Assembly (NCBI RefSeq): GCF_000699445.3
Contig: NC_067196.1
Location: 87,212,364 to 87,276,363, forward strand
Source of the DNA: Schistosoma haematobium
Taxonomy: Eukaryota; Platyhelminthes; Trematoda; Strigeidida; Schistosomatidae
Direction: 5' to 3'
DNA: 64,000 nucleotides
Position numbers and translations under genes: made by a program. The stretch's first letter is position 1. Every line of letters begins with the position of its first letter. Below are positions 11,708-23,195 of this stretch, in pieces. The notes below the pieces were generated by a model. The model saw nothing but the letters and a program-made list of their open reading frames with translations. It was not told the origin of the DNA and did not search any database.

Positions 11708-13422
11708 CCCATTCCACTGTATCGCTTTTAGTTTTCACTCAGTTTTGTGTTAATTTTCAATCTTCACAAATGTTTGATCCAAAAAAGTATACGCAATAAT
11801 TCACTAGGCTTTATTTTATTTTTTGTTTAGAAAAATAAAAAAAGAGAAAAATTTCATGAATAAATTATTTTGCAAAATTTTTGTTTCCAGTCTTGTTGAT
11901 CTCATTCACCTCGGTATTCTTTTTTTTTGATTTTATTTTTGTTGCTTTCTATCACTTAGTTGGCAGATTCAATCAGAACCCTTCTATATATATACATACA
12001 CTAACACATAGAAAAATATCATTTCACACATACACAGGTAAGGGTAATAGTTTGTTTACATTTGAACCAAGAATATACATATATTTATATATAGTTTCTG
12101 TGTTTCTTTACGCTTTTTGTGAACTTATATATACATTACACTATGCATTGAAAATACTGTTGGAATATTAAAATAATACAACTATTTTGTAATATATATA
12201 TCTATATTTACATATAAAATTTCATTGATTTCAAGGTTTCTTTTATTGTTTAACAAACTAAATTGTACTAATATTGAGGGATATATATTATCGAACTCAT
12301 GACGTTCAGATGTCACAGTGAATACAGTTTATTCGATTAGTTATTTATTTGAATATCAGCGTCTTATACCCTAAAATTTCAGTCACTCATTATAAGTGTT
12401 TAACAGCTAGTTAGGTTCTGAATTGGTTTACTCCATAATAAACGTCTCAGAATTTATCCTGAAGTCAGTGACTACTGAATATATGAATATTGTTTTATTT
12501 TCATATAGTTTATGTCGAGCTATTTAGTTTAATGGTGGTTTCTGTCAAGGATTGATGAGAAGTTCTAAATTATGTACGATTTGCCTCGGTTTTTAATGAC
12601 CGATGTACAATAACTTGTCAACTACTTTTTTATAGTAACGAATTGTAAAAACATCATTTTTTAGTGCATTTATTTTGTGTTGACATTTAGCATTGTAAGC
12701 TTATAAATACAGTTTATTTGAACATATGGAGTAGTAATATTGACCGCACAAAATGAGCTCTTTCGAAAGTCATCTCTGAATATTATCTTGACTAGCTCTC
12801 CAAAGGATTGCAGAAATCATTCAAAAGCTCAATCTTGGAGCATATAGTCAATTTTGGCTAATCCACTTCACCAGAGGCCCCCTCCAAAATCACACACATT
12901 AAGAAAAGTCGGTTCAAGAGGAATGAAAGTGAAAAACCTGTATACAGTAGAGGCTATTTCTTTCTAATATTTCAAGCTTCACCTTCCATGGTCTTAACGT
13001 GCTTTCTGATCTTACATAATCTATGATTTTTATTTTCATTTCATTAATTCTACTCTTTTCGAATTATCTTCACAACTATAGGTTAGCAATTATCACAACT
13101 TATTTCGTTATTAGCAGCTATCAAGTAAAGAATTATCTCCACTTAAACACACTTCATTAGCCGATTATCACTTAACTTTTCAATATCTACTTTAAGATTT
13201 CTTTGAGTAATTAGCACCTTTCTATTTTACTATAGAACACCAATTTAGCAACTAAAATTAATTATAAATATGATTATGCAACTTAATTAAATGAAATGAT
13301 CGAAAAGAAAATTTTCTTTGCTAAACTTCTTTTTTTATTCTTCAATAACACAATGAATCTCTTTTATTATAAAGAAATATCATTGAAATCTTTATCATTT
13401 GTAAATCAGTAAAAATGGAAGT
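11245..13422 (+). other. 3' flank of the SLC4 gene, no other gene seen
   Basis: Presumed 3' UTR and intergenic DNA. A possible polyadenylation signal AATAAA lies at about 11398-11403 within AATAATAATAAAAA. The region has an (AT)n tract at 11665-11705 and many T/A runs. No repeat family found elsewhere in the window is evident here, and I support no exon. Confidence 0.5.
11665..11705. repeat. (AT)n dinucleotide tract
   Basis: About 40 bp of AT repeat in the 3' flank of the transporter gene. Confidence 0.98.
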
Positions 13423-14050
13423 AATTTCAATGGTTGAGATCATGAGTTAATTGAAGTTTTATTTTATTTATTTATTTTAACACATACATATTGATACAAG
13501 GAGGCACCAAATACATATTCACCACACAAATCTCATTCGATATGTGTGAGGCCTGTGATACTGCCCGGGTGCCCAAACCGAAGTAAGTGGTTTTCTTAGG
13601 GAGCCACACCCGGAGCCTTCGGCCTGAAGGTCTGATCCACAAGGCAGTGGAACATCGTAAGGAGATGCAGTCCCATGGAAGCCGGTGACCAACAATTGCT
13701 TCATACACCATTTGTCCTCGCAGAATACTGGAGCCCATGTGCACCATTGGTTTGAAATCCGGTTAAGGCGCCGGACATTCGCTTTTCGTCCTCTCATTTT
13801 CGTAAGGAACACCCTCGCCACGAGAAGGCAGTGAGTAGGACTTCTCTGGCAGAGGCTATATACGCGTGGCCATGTGAGAGTATCTCGAGAGGGAGAGCGG
13901 ACTCTGCCTACTCTCGGCCGTACTAGGGCCACTGTGGAAAACCTGGAAGCACTGGATAGCCTTTTCGTCTTACTATGGAACTCCTCAGCAGTGCGCATCC
14001 ACGATACCCCCCGCAAGCGCTTAACCAATGGACCACTGAGCCGACATTCA
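13423..14050 (-). repeat. Hammerhead repeat, family B, split by a family D insertion
   Basis: The family B tail at 13423-13455 resumes at about 13927 (CACTGTGGAAAACCTGG) after a 470-bp family D element. The hammerhead core CTGAGGA and GAAA are present, but stems II and III are weakened. The copy is joined head-to-head to the plus-strand arm that follows. Confidence 0.75.
13456..13926 (-). repeat. Family D repeat (TAAA-tailed, non-LTR/SINE-like)
   Basis: GC-richer ~470-bp element on the minus strand, starting GTACGGCCGAGAGTAGG and ending in a (TAAA)n tail (seen as TTTATTTTATTTATTTATT). It matches copies at 22655-23195 and 41295-41815. One minus frame is open for ~135 residues here but is interrupted in the other copies, so coding is not supported. 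The tail suggests LINE-driven mobilisation. Confidence 0.75.
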
Positions 14051-14215
14051 ACGGTTATGGGTTCGAATCTCGTGGGGGAGGCGGGTTAGTGGACGCCCAC
14101 TCTTGAGGAGTCTCACAATAGGACGAAACGGACGATCAGCGCTTATACGTTCTCCATGGTGGTCTAACTTTAATTGACTTATGAATTCAATCATTGAAAT
14201 TACTATTATAATATC
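14046..14215 (+). repeat. Hammerhead repeat, family B (plus arm of an inverted pair)
   Basis: Starts at the B box (GGGTTCGAATCTCGTGG). The hammerhead is decayed (TTGAGGA core, GAAA kept). It ends with the family B tail. Confidence 0.8.
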
Positions 14216-14647
14216 TACAAAAAAACCTTCTGATATAAAAATTGAAGTATCTAAATAATCACTAATCTACAAATTTAGAAAACTTTAATAAATCATTACA
14301 TTATACTAACAAACACATTGAACATTTTGACTGATTTATTATCATATTCAATATTATACTATTTATCAAATACCATGAATGTGTCATGGAAAATAATAAT
14401 AATAATAGAACGGAATTAAGTAATTATATAAAAGAAATAATATAACGTTAATAGCTGAATTTTATTGAATGAAATAATTCAACTAATCTACATATGAGAA
14501 CGAACTTCCCTTAAAATGATTCAATTTACTTTTGTGAGTGAAGTAAATAGAATAATTGAATATTGATGAAGTAACGATAAAATTGACATAATTTCCTTCA
14601 TGTTTAATTCTATTCTTTAATAATGATGTACAAAATCTAATTGAGTT

Positions 14648-14650
<3 letters not shown>

Positions 14651-14694
<44 letters not shown>
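14651..14694. repeat. (AT)n dinucleotide tract
   Basis: About 44 bp of AT repeat, 25 bp from a TIR element. Confidence 0.98.
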
Positions 14695-14696
<2 letters not shown>

Positions 14697-14719
14697 CATG
14701 TAATAAAGAAAATCGATAT

Positions 14720-15228
14720 GAAAAGACTATAATTTATGAACGAACCAATCAGATTTAAAATAACAGGATTTTGGCGCAAAATTCATTCATCCATTCGTCA
14801 TAATATCTTGTTAGCATTATAGTTGATGTCAGTTTGTGATGAAAAAACCATAAATTTAAATTCTAATCCTTAACATTAACTGTAAATTATTGTCTTTATT
14901 AAATAAGAACTTTCGTCTAAATTTGAACGAATAGTTTTACAATATTTGGGGGCTGAGTTAATGTGAGACATTAAAGAGGAAGAATGTATTTGTAAAATCT
15001 CAGAGAAAGAATTTGAAGCAAATCCAACGTTTCGTCTAGCAATCTAGTCCAAGCTTTTTCAAGGAAAATATAATCAAACAACAAAACTATCAAATACATT
15101 CTTCCTTTTTGTATTGTCTTTATTCTTCAAACTGCTTTGTAGCTTTCATTTAGCCCTATTAAGTAGGTAAACACTCTCAAGGTCACTTTGGCATCATTCA
15201 AATGTCGTCCATAAATTATAGTCTCACC
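14720..15228. mobile_element. TIR element M (Merlin/hAT-like MITE), copy M1, with a nested insertion
   Basis: The left end (GAAAAGACTATAATTTATG) and right end (CATAAATTATAGTCTCACC) match the TIRs of copies M2, M3 and M5. It is split by a 212-bp element E at 14901-15112. A TSD is not readable here, so this copy is older or has a damaged edge. Confidence 0.75.
14901..15112. repeat. Element E nested in M1, with 12-bp target-site duplication
   Basis: Flanked by perfect 12-bp direct repeats ATTGTCTTTATT (14889-14900 and 15113-15124). Inside, GAGGAAGAATGTATTTG near the left is mirrored by CAAATACATTCTTCC at the right. A ~100-bp core recurs at 33727-33826 and 34448-34558. The TSD length points to a LINE-type integrase. 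Confidence 0.75.
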
Positions 15229-15235
15229 TTGTTTT

Positions 15236-15412
15236 TAAGTAGATCTTCGCGCGCCAAACCGATAAGTCCTGGGTTCTGATCCCTTGTTCAGGATCGTGGA
15301 TGCGTAATGCTGAAGAGTTCCATGCTGGGACGAAACGGCCGTTCAGTGCTTTCAGGTTTCCATGGTGGTCTAGCTTTAATTGGTTTATGAATTCAACTAT
15401 TAAAATCACAAT
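15236..15412 (+). repeat. Hammerhead repeat, family B, 5'-truncated
   Basis: Begins in the tRNA-like head right after the M1 right end. The core CTGAAGA and GAAA are present, but stem I is weak and the cleavage site reads GUU. Confidence 0.75.
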
Positions 15413-16162
15413 AATGTCTACGATATTCCCTTTCTGATAAATAGATTTTTGTTATATTTTATTCTTATATACAGTAATATACTTATTTGCATTTGTGTAA
15501 TATGTTAAACCAATTGGGGATATTAATGACCGGTTATATAACCAATCATAAATGAGACATTACATGATGATGAACGTAATAGTAGTAGTTATCAAAAGAA
15601 TAAACATGACAGCGAGGACAATATTTGGGTATGAGAAGTAGGTCAAAATTTGTGTAAATTAAATTTTTAATTGAAGTCATGAACCGATCAACGTTAGACC
15701 ATCATCGATCCCCGTGATGAAGCTGCACTGCGTACTGATTTTGTCCAAGGAGAAGATGCTCTATAGTGTGTTGGCTAACTTCTCCGGTAGTACGTCTTAT
15801 ATTACTTTTTCCTCGTAGAGCACTTCTGTTCGTGAATAAATGCAAAACTTAATAGTCGAAGCGGGTAAATTAAACTTAGAGCGGAAGAAATTGCTTCATT
15901 TTTTCTTCAAACTAAGAAAACTTATCCATAGGTTACTGGATAATTACATTTAATTTTACGGGCTACCTTATATACACTGAATAATATCATTTCCAGATGA
16001 CAGTTGGTATTAACAAGGTAATTTACAACTGACTATCACTGGGTAGTGACCACTAAAGTACATATGAAGTCCTTATCGCTAATCGAATTCAATCAACCAA
16101 GTTGAAATGTGGGTACTAGTCCAAGTGTATCGACATCGCATGTACAATGTTTAGATATAAGG
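15413..16162. other. Mostly unassigned stretch
   Basis: Contains a short family B tail remnant near 15660-15710. Sequence similar to the family C spacer appears from about 16020 (CACTGGGTAGTGACCAC). Nothing else is recognised. Confidence 0.4.
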
Positions 16163-16350
16163 CGGTGGTTAAAGGCAGTTGAAAGGAAACCCTAATCCGA
16201 GATTTCATGCTATTTGCAACTAGTCAGCAAGATGTACCTGTAATCTGGAGGAAACTGATGCGCCTTGATGGATTCGATCCCATGTCACTCAGCTTCACAG
16301 TCAGAGACATTTGCACTGAACTTTCCGGGCTGAGACATCCCAAAAGTTTA
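16020..16350 (-). repeat. Hammerhead-like repeat, family C, copy 1
   Basis: Minus strand: a tRNA-like head (B box reads GGATTCGATCC in the plus text near 16270), then a hammerhead-like segment (CTGACTA, GAAA), then the family C spacer. The core is mutated (G to T in CTGACGA), so it is probably inactive. The order head, ribozyme, spacer matches the unit layout of families A and B. Confidence 0.6.
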
Positions 16351-16654
16351 ATATTACCATTCACTATGAAATCTAAATGCGTATATTCCAGACACGGTTG
16401 TGTGTATGCTGATTTTAAGCCATAAAGTTGGGATAATATCATACACATCATAACATAAATACTTGCAAAAAACAATTTTAAATGACAGACATTTTTCTAA
16501 CTTACCTATGAGATTAGATCTACCCATAAAAATGAAACGTAAACAATTAAAAGATTAGTTATAAAAGATCATCGAATTCTGAGCCAAAGTTTGATATTAA
16601 TGACGAAATTAAGAACAGCCTAATAAATATGAGTCGAAATTCTAGATTAAAATA

Positions 16655-16915
16655 TAAAATAATCCACAGTCCCTAATGTGGGGTTCGAACCCAAGACCTC
16701 CAGTCTCACTCTCTAACGCTTACCCCCAAAGCACATAGCCGTCATCCAAAGGTGTTAACGTCTAATTTCAACCAGTCCACGATATTGAGTAACCATCTTT
16801 CATTGTCTTTAGTGAGTTACTGCCTCACATACGATTTAGATTAGCTCCACTGGTCGCTGCTTATCATTAGAACTCCAAACACTTCTTCTCGAAGCTAGTC
16901 ACCAGTAAGCAAATG
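16655..16915 (-). repeat. Family B repeat lacking the ribozyme segment
   Basis: Minus-strand tRNA-like head (GGGGTTCGAACCCAAGACC on the plus text) plus 5' spacer. The hammerhead and tail are absent. Confidence 0.75.
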
Positions 16916-16924
16916 ATAATTATC

Positions 16925-17290
16925 AATGTACAGTTGTCGAGTTCCAATTGAGACTGCAAGACCAAACATGCTAAGTTTGAGTCTTAGGTGCTGGTTGGAG
17001 GTAGTCGACAGGGAACGCTGGATTCGGGTTTCGCGCTACTTGGCACTCGTCAGCAAGGCATACCTGTAATCTTGAGGAAACTGGTGATCCCTGATGGATT
17101 GAATCCTGTGTCACCCAGCCTCACATTCAGAGAGGTTACCATTGAGCTGTCCGGGCCGCGACTGACCTCTAATCTCAACATAGTGCACGCAGTGTCGAGT
17201 CACCTAGACTGGTGGCCACATTGCAACATGGTCGATAGCATTCAATCTGCACTAATAAGGACTTGACACACATGATATTGATCACCACCC
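16925..17290 (-). repeat. Hammerhead-like repeat, family C, copy 2 (fold-back)
   Basis: Minus strand head plus ribozyme: CTGACGA, stem II GTGC/GCGC, GAAA, then a cleavage-like AAUC. Outer stem I is CAGG/CCTG and inner stem I has one mismatch. The spacer (17200-17290) is in plus orientation, so the copy folds back on itself. Confidence 0.65.
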
Positions 17291-17291
17291 A

Positions 17292-17470
17292 GTGATCAAT
17301 CAACTGTAAGTTCGAGTCTCGCGTATTGGAAGGTGAATATGCATTGCTGAGGAGTCTCATACTAAGACTAAACGATCTTCCAGTACTTCCAGGATCTCAA
17401 TGATAATCTAATATTGAACAATTGATGATCTCAATCAAAAACTCAACAAACTCCACAACCCTATACTGAT
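17292..17470 (+). repeat. Hammerhead repeat, family B, abutting family C
   Basis: Starts at the B box (GTTCGAGTCTCGCG). The core CTGAGGA is intact, but GAAA is mutated to TAAA. It ends with the tail AACTCCACAACCC. Confidence 0.75.
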
Positions 17471-19114
17471 ATATATAACATTTTTATTAATTATTCAAAC
17501 AAATTAATTTTATTATTTGCATAAAACAATTAAATGAAACTAATAATTTATAAAAATTTCATTTCATATTTGTAAAGCTGTTTATACATCTATAATGTAT
17601 GTCATTAAAAATTTGTCATTATTGTTCAATGTCAAACAAATTAAACGATTGTATTTCAATTTCGGTCAGTTTTCATTTGCATGAATTGCCATTTTTCGGT
17701 AGTAGTATCAGTAGTCATAATCATAAATTTTCATAGAATCATCAAGTCAATATGCAAACGAATCAACTTCGTCGTCAGGTTCTATAATTTACTAACCGAT
17801 CGATTGTATTATGTAAACAGTTAATGTATTGAATCATTTGTTGCAAGATATTAGCTTCAGAAAAGTCACATTCTAACATTCCGACTTACTATATCTATTG
17901 AATGGACGATGAGTGTTACCAAATTTTACAACTTATTCTCAACTAATCTAATACTTGAACAGTGATTTAAAGGAAACTGACCAATGATGAGGTAATCAAT
18001 ACATGTTAATTAGCCTAACTCCTTCAAAGAAATCAAATGAATTGATCATTCTCGGAGGTGTTTATCCGTTCTTAAAGAAAATGGTTAAGAAAAAGTCACT
18101 AAATTTATGAATAGCCCCATACTTTTTTATCTGGTACATAATGAATACCGTATGAAAATAGTTTTCCTGTTTTATAATGGGTTCCGAATGATCTTCTAAA
18201 AATAGCAACATCATAACTTCCTTACACATATGAAATCATTAGAATCAGTTCAATAAAACTTAATTGATATATTCAGAAGGAATGTATTTAGCTTTTTTGC
18301 CTTTTCTAATCCTCAGTTAATACCAACCTACTCTTAAGCTACATATTATGATTCCCTAATATATATATACATTTTTATCTCCGGGCCTATCGCTTCCTAT
18401 GATATATTCTTTATCATGCATCGATCTTTTTTTAATCTGCATGATTTTATTATTAATATCATTACGAAATAGATAAAGGATTTCTTCTGTTATATATTAG
18501 AGCTACATAATCCTAAATTGTTGATCATAACTCACCATCATACAGTGGTTATTTTGCACTTCCTGCTTGAATGTTTTGTCGACGTTACTATTAATGCATT
18601 AATTATTACTCAATGGATTTCTGAAGTCTGTTGAATTTTAAAGTTCACATCCTCCTGGAGTCTCTCTGGGGCCACTGCCGGTCCCAAGCCCAGATAAAGG
18701 AGGAGGGTTGGGCATGAGGTTAGCGACCCCATCCCGTAGAAAACTGACTCGCTTAAATAAGGCTAACCATAGAAAATAATCACGGACTGATCTTAGTTAA
18801 ACAAGCACTGAAAGCCAAAAATCACTAGACAACTATTTCATTCTAGTATTAGACTTAATCGGGAATTGTACTCACGAACTTCAGATCTCATAGAGAGAGA
18901 TAACATTCATGTAAGCTAGTACTTACTAGTTTTCAGTAGTTCTCTAACTATGATCAGTCCATAATGTGAATTATATTAGCTATTAACCAGCAAGTGACAT
19001 CAAATCTACTATTGTCAATTAATCACATTGATTAATTCCATCATCATTTATTTATCCCATAATATAATTATGACTATCATTATATATCCTTATGGGATTG
19101 TGGAAATTGTTGAA
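17471..19114. other. Unassigned AT-rich stretch
   Basis: The only known piece is an RTE 5' block at 18650-18775. I see no exon and no other family. Confidence 0.4.
18650..18775 (+). repeat. Isolated RTE 5'-region block
   Basis: Contains CACTGCCGGTCCCAAGCC, GGTTGGGCATGAGGTTAGCG and CCCGTAGAAAACTGACTCGC. The same block precedes the RTE endonuclease remnant at 54.5-54.9 kb, so it is the element's 5' region. No ORF follows here. Confidence 0.65.
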
Positions 19115-19675
19115 TTTTTGATTGAGATTACTAACCGATCAATGTTAGATCACCATTAAAAATTTGGAAGCATTATACGGTCGTTTAAGACGAGACTATA
19201 ATTTATAACGAACTAATCAGGTATTAGATAACATCCATTTGGCTAAATAGCGTCTTGGCATTATAGCTGATGTTATTTAGTGATGAAAATTTTAAATGTA
19301 ATTCTTAACCTTAACCATCAGCTGTAAATCATCATTCTAATTCCACACACTGGTTTTCAACCCTTATTTGGTCTTAGTATTAGGTGAACACTTCCAAGGT
19401 CACTTTAGCATCGCTCAAAGGTCATCCATAGATTATAATCTCGCTGTCGTTTAGTCCTAGTATGAGACTTGGCAATACCGAATGCAGGACCCGAATCCAA
19501 GACCTCCAGTCCCACTCTTTAACGCTTAGACTCTAGAGCATGTAGCCGTTATCCAACGGTGTTAATGCCTAACTTCAACCAATCCAAATTATTGCGCGAT
19601 CATTTTCCATTGTCTTCAGTGGGTAACTGCTTTACACCCGACATAAATGAGCTCCACTGGTCACAGCTTGTGAAT
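19115..19675 (-). repeat. Hammerhead repeat, family B, interrupted by TIR element M2
   Basis: Tail at 19115-19187 and the rest at 19446-19675. The insertion falls inside the ribozyme segment at CGTTT of the GAAA strand. Confidence 0.8.
19188..19445. mobile_element. TIR element M (Merlin/hAT-like MITE), copy M2, 8-bp TSD
   Basis: 258 bp. Starts AGACGAGACTATAATTTAT and ends ATTATAATCTCGCT (inverted). Flanked by perfect 8-bp repeats GTCGTTTA (19180-19187 and 19446-19453) that belong to the host SINE. It has no ORF. An 8-bp TSD fits hAT or Merlin; Merlin elements are known from schistosomes, so that is the first guess. Confidence 0.9.
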
Positions 19676-19884
19676 ATCTAACAGTAGTGGATAAAAGCGA
19701 AATTTTTAAGGAAAGCCAACGTTTAATAATATATTCATGGCTTCTTTCTTTTGCTTTAAAATTTAGAAAAGGTTGTTTTTTGGATAGACGTCTACTTTTT
19801 TATGTTAATTATTTAGTGCTTATTGTTATTTTGAGGGAGTCATTATGTTTTGTTTTTAAAAAGATATAAGTAGTAAATTCACTT

Positions 19885-20160
19885 GGTGTTGTTTTACATG
19901 TAACTTCCCATTGCTATTTAGGACTGCGATTGATCAGTCGTCTCATGTTGGCATATGTGCATCCTGTGCGGATTGCATCGATATGGCCTTAAGCCACAAA
20001 CATTATAAGCAAATATAGATAATGGTTAGCAGTGGAACCCTCGACACGCGTTTCGTCCTATTTGGGACTCGTCAGCTGGGTGTACCGGTATCTCAGAGTT
20101 GATGTTCACTCAGGGACTCGAACCCAACATCGTTCGCTTTAAAGGCCATCGTATTATTCA
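19885..20160 (-). repeat. Hammerhead repeat, family A (minus arm of a fold-back copy)
   Basis: Minus-strand order: tRNA-like head, hammerhead (20027-20092), then spacer to 19885. It is joined head-on to a plus-strand ribozyme arm at about 20160. Confidence 0.85.
20027..20092 (-). ncRNA. Predicted hammerhead ribozyme, family A
   Basis: Minus strand: CTGACGA (20069-20075), stem II GTCC/GGAC, GAAA (20051-20054), stem III with one G-U pair, cleavage-like GUC. Stem I is ACCCAG/GAGGGT: the outer four pairs hold, the two next to the core mismatch. The core is intact but stem I is doubtful. Confidence 0.55.
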
Positions 20161-20250
20161 CCTTGGGATGCAGGTACATCCAGCTGACGAGTCCCAAATA
20201 GGTTGAAACGCAAGTCTTGGATTCCATTATTGCTTATACAGGTAGTAAGT
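20160..20250 (+). repeat. Hammerhead repeat, family A (plus arm, ribozyme and tail only)
   Basis: GGTACATCCAGCTGACGAG is intact, but stem II reads GTCC/GGTT, so it is probably inactive. Confidence 0.8.
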
Positions 20251-21139
20251 TAAAATTATTTTATTCGTTATTTACTAATGGCTTTTACTCAATTTTCATA
20301 TTAAAAAAATTTATTAACTTGATTTTTATTAACTTGCCATTGATAAGCTGAATCCACGAAGTTAATACCAGTTATTCATTTTACATTAGATCAATTATCA
20401 ACTGTTGAAAACAAGTTTACCTTTTAAATATATTTTTACACATTAAATATATGTTCGTGTGTCTGGAATTGAATGACTCGGTGTAGAATTTCACTTGTAG
20501 TTTTAATCCTTTGATGATCATTGATGACGATCCTCAATGCATTTAAAGCGAGGTCACGCTTAAATTCGTATTGATTGTCACTAATCACTGTATAATATAA
20601 AAACATAATTTATTGTGATGTTGAATTACTTGGACTGATAGGTATATTGAAACTATATCAAAAGTATTTAATCAACACATAACTTCAAGTATTCAATTAG
20701 TATAGAAATTTTTGTCCTACAAGGGGTTAGTGTTTAACTGCCTTGGTATAAGAATCTGATTTCATTAACACATCTATTATGTATGCTAATGATTGATAGC
20801 CAGTTCAATATGTGAACTCGTCTCCATAAACAATCAATCAGAACCCCAGTACGATCAACCAGTTACCTTGTGTTATTCTGTTACATTTAGACATAAAAAC
20901 TCAACTATCAGCCTAAACCTAGCAATCAGTTTTAGTTCGAATAGCTTATAACTTTTGCCCTGTGTTCCCATCAGTGTATAACGTAATGATACTGCCAATT
21001 AGAGAACATTGACTCATGCTGTATCGGTTTGTTTTTATTTCACTATTCATTTAACTGTTTATTAAAATGATTGACAATATTCACCTCATGAAAGGAAAAA
21101 TTCTTTTATCATACCTTCTGTATGACTTATTGGCAAAAT

Positions 21140-21435
21140 ATTATTCTGCCACATTGCAATTTGGTCGAAAGCATCCGATCTGTACTAAGAAAGATATGCC
21201 ACACATTACATTGATTATCACCTAGTGATCAATCAATTGTGAATACATCTCAGTCTTACAAGAGGTCAGTCGCAGCCCGAATAGCCCGATGGTAACATCT
21301 CTGAATGTGAAGTTGAGTGACACGAAATCGAATCCGTCAGGAGCACCAGCTTCATAAAGATTGCAGGTATATCTTGCTGACGAGTGCCAAATAACACGAA
21401 AACCGAGTCTACAGTTTCCCATTGACTATATCCAA
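21140..21435 (+). repeat. Hammerhead-like repeat, family C, copy 3
   Basis: Plus strand order: spacer (21140-21250), tRNA-like head with CCCGATGGTAACATC and AAATCGAATCC, then CTGACGA, stem II GTG/CAC, GAAA, GAGUC. Stem I is poor. It is the only family C copy with spacer, head and ribozyme in one orientation. Confidence 0.65.
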
Positions 21436-21542
21436 CCACCATCTTATCCAGAGATTCAGTCAAAAAGTTTTTTTTATCAGTCTTCAGAAATTTTGTGTTA
21501 ACAGTAGAAACTAACCCTTTGTTAAACATTTTGGATTTATTT

Positions 21543-21935
21543 TGTAGTGTCAGTTACTATGTTAATCCCAAATAACTTATTCTAGCTTTTGGATAGGCCA
21601 ATTTATCGATTCTTCTTGAGTCACATTTCGACCTTGTTAATTATTCGCTTATCAACCTTGAGTATTTTTATATGAACGTATATGTATGTACACTTCTTAT
21701 CCTATTCATCACATGTCTGTAGCTTATTTCTTTCCGACTATAAATATCTACTAACACTTGATTAAGTTGAATTGGGCTCACACACCTTCTCCACTGTACG
21801 TCATTTCCCTTCCCTCTCTTCACCTCGTTCCTCTGATTAAGTGTTCAGATCAATGAATGTACAAAATATATATATTCAAGACTTTATTCTCGTATTTGAC
21901 TCATTATAATTCCCTTATTCCCTAACGCGGATCAA
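21543..21935 (+). repeat. LTR-like repeat, copy 1
   Basis: Starts TGTAGTGTCAGTTAC and has a TATA-like GACTATAAATATC mid-way. Copies lie at 27082-27443 (inverted) and 56017-56375. I could not fix the 3' edge or a TSD, so LTR identity is a guess. Confidence 0.45.
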
Positions 21936-22444
21936 ATCGTTAATTATATACGAAGATAGCCAAGATGTATATTTTGACAACAATTATTCATACGATCTAA
22001 TTAGATCCAGATCTCGGGATCACTAAAATTTAACAGATTTCATTTATAAAATTATTCAATAGCTTTCTATTTGAAGTAGACTTTATTTCAATTGAATAGT
22101 TCCATGTGAAACAGTACAATTTAAGCAAATCATATGCTATATATATATGATATGATCTGGAGAAACTTTTACAAACGAAATGTCGAATGGCTACTACATC
22201 CTACTATGTTGTTCATTAATAGTAATCTCTCGCAAAATCAAATCAAAACTTACAGATCTTAACAATATTGTTGTGTTTTTTTTTTCTTAGAGAAACGTTT
22301 CATATTTCTATGTTCTATAGGCTTATTGATCACAATGAATTGTGAAGGTGAAATCCAATTTGGACAACAAAGCAATTGGTAAAACATATAACATATAAAA
22401 GAGAGCGTAGAATTAAGAGTTTATCAAAATAACTATTTATCAGT

Positions 22445-22530
22445 ACAGGATTGTGAAGATTATTGAGTTTTAATTGAGTTCATGAGTTCAATGGTAGTCT
22501 AACATTAATCGAATCATAAACTGAATTAAT
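22445..22530. repeat. Family B tail palindrome remnant
   Basis: The tail in minus orientation (TTGTGAAGATTATTGAG) runs directly into the tail in plus orientation (GGTAGTCTAACATTAATCG). The whole middle of the element is missing. Confidence 0.6.
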
Positions 22531-22654
22531 TACATATTTTTTCATATATAGTTAATTATCATATTGATTAGCATAAGAATGATTTCCCAAGTTTTATATT
22601 TCTCTTGTTTATACATTTCATTAACGGGACCTATCCAACATCAGTACGAATTGA

Positions 22655-23195
22655 ATAAAAAAGACCGACATTTTGACCCCAAATACCCTGGTACGGCCGA
22701 AAGTAGGAAGAGCCAGTTCTAACTCTCAAAATGCTCTCAAGTGGCCATGTGCATACAACCACTGCCAGGGAAGTCCTATTCATTGCCTTCTCGTGACAGG
22801 GGTGTTGTTTACGAAATTCAGAGGACGAAAAGCGAATGTCCGCGGCTTTCACGGGGTTGGTCAATATGGAGGATCTACATAGGGGAGTTGAAAAACCCTG
22901 ATTTCAAACCAATGGTGTACATAGGCTCCAGAATCCTAAGGAAGCAAATGGCGTATGAGCCAATTGTTGGTCACCGGTCACCATGAGACTGCATCTCCTG
23001 ACGTTGCATCACTACCTTGTGGATCAGACTTTTAGGTCAAGGGCTCGGGGTGTGGCCACTTAAAAAAACCACCTGTTTTGGCTTAGACACTAAGGCAGTA
23101 TCCCAGCCCTCATATAAATCAAATGATTTATGAAGCACACATCTGTTTGGTGCCTCCTTGTACCAATGTTTATGTTTAAATAAATAAAATAAATG
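22655..23195 (+). repeat. Family D repeat (TAAA-tailed)
   Basis: Plus-strand copy beginning near GGTACGGCCGAAAGTAGG and ending TTTAAATAAATAAAATAAA. It contains the same landmarks as the 13.5 kb copy (GGACGAAAAGCGAATGTCCG, GGTGCCTCCTTGTACCAA). Frames are broken. Confidence 0.8.

Noticed and set aside
12770..12960. Locally GC-richer stretch as a possible exon
   Set aside because: Stops in all frames within short distance and no recognisable peptide.
13519..14028. 169-codon minus-strand frame
   Set aside because: Spans family D and a family B ribozyme; it is not conserved in the other D copies and has no domain.
16207..16425. Open frames on both strands in family C
   Set aside because: Overlapping frames in a tRNA/ribozyme repeat, with no conservation as protein.
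21543..21935. Call as a confirmed solo LTR
   Set aside because: The 3' edge and TSD could not be fixed in any of the three copies, so it is kept only as LTR-like.
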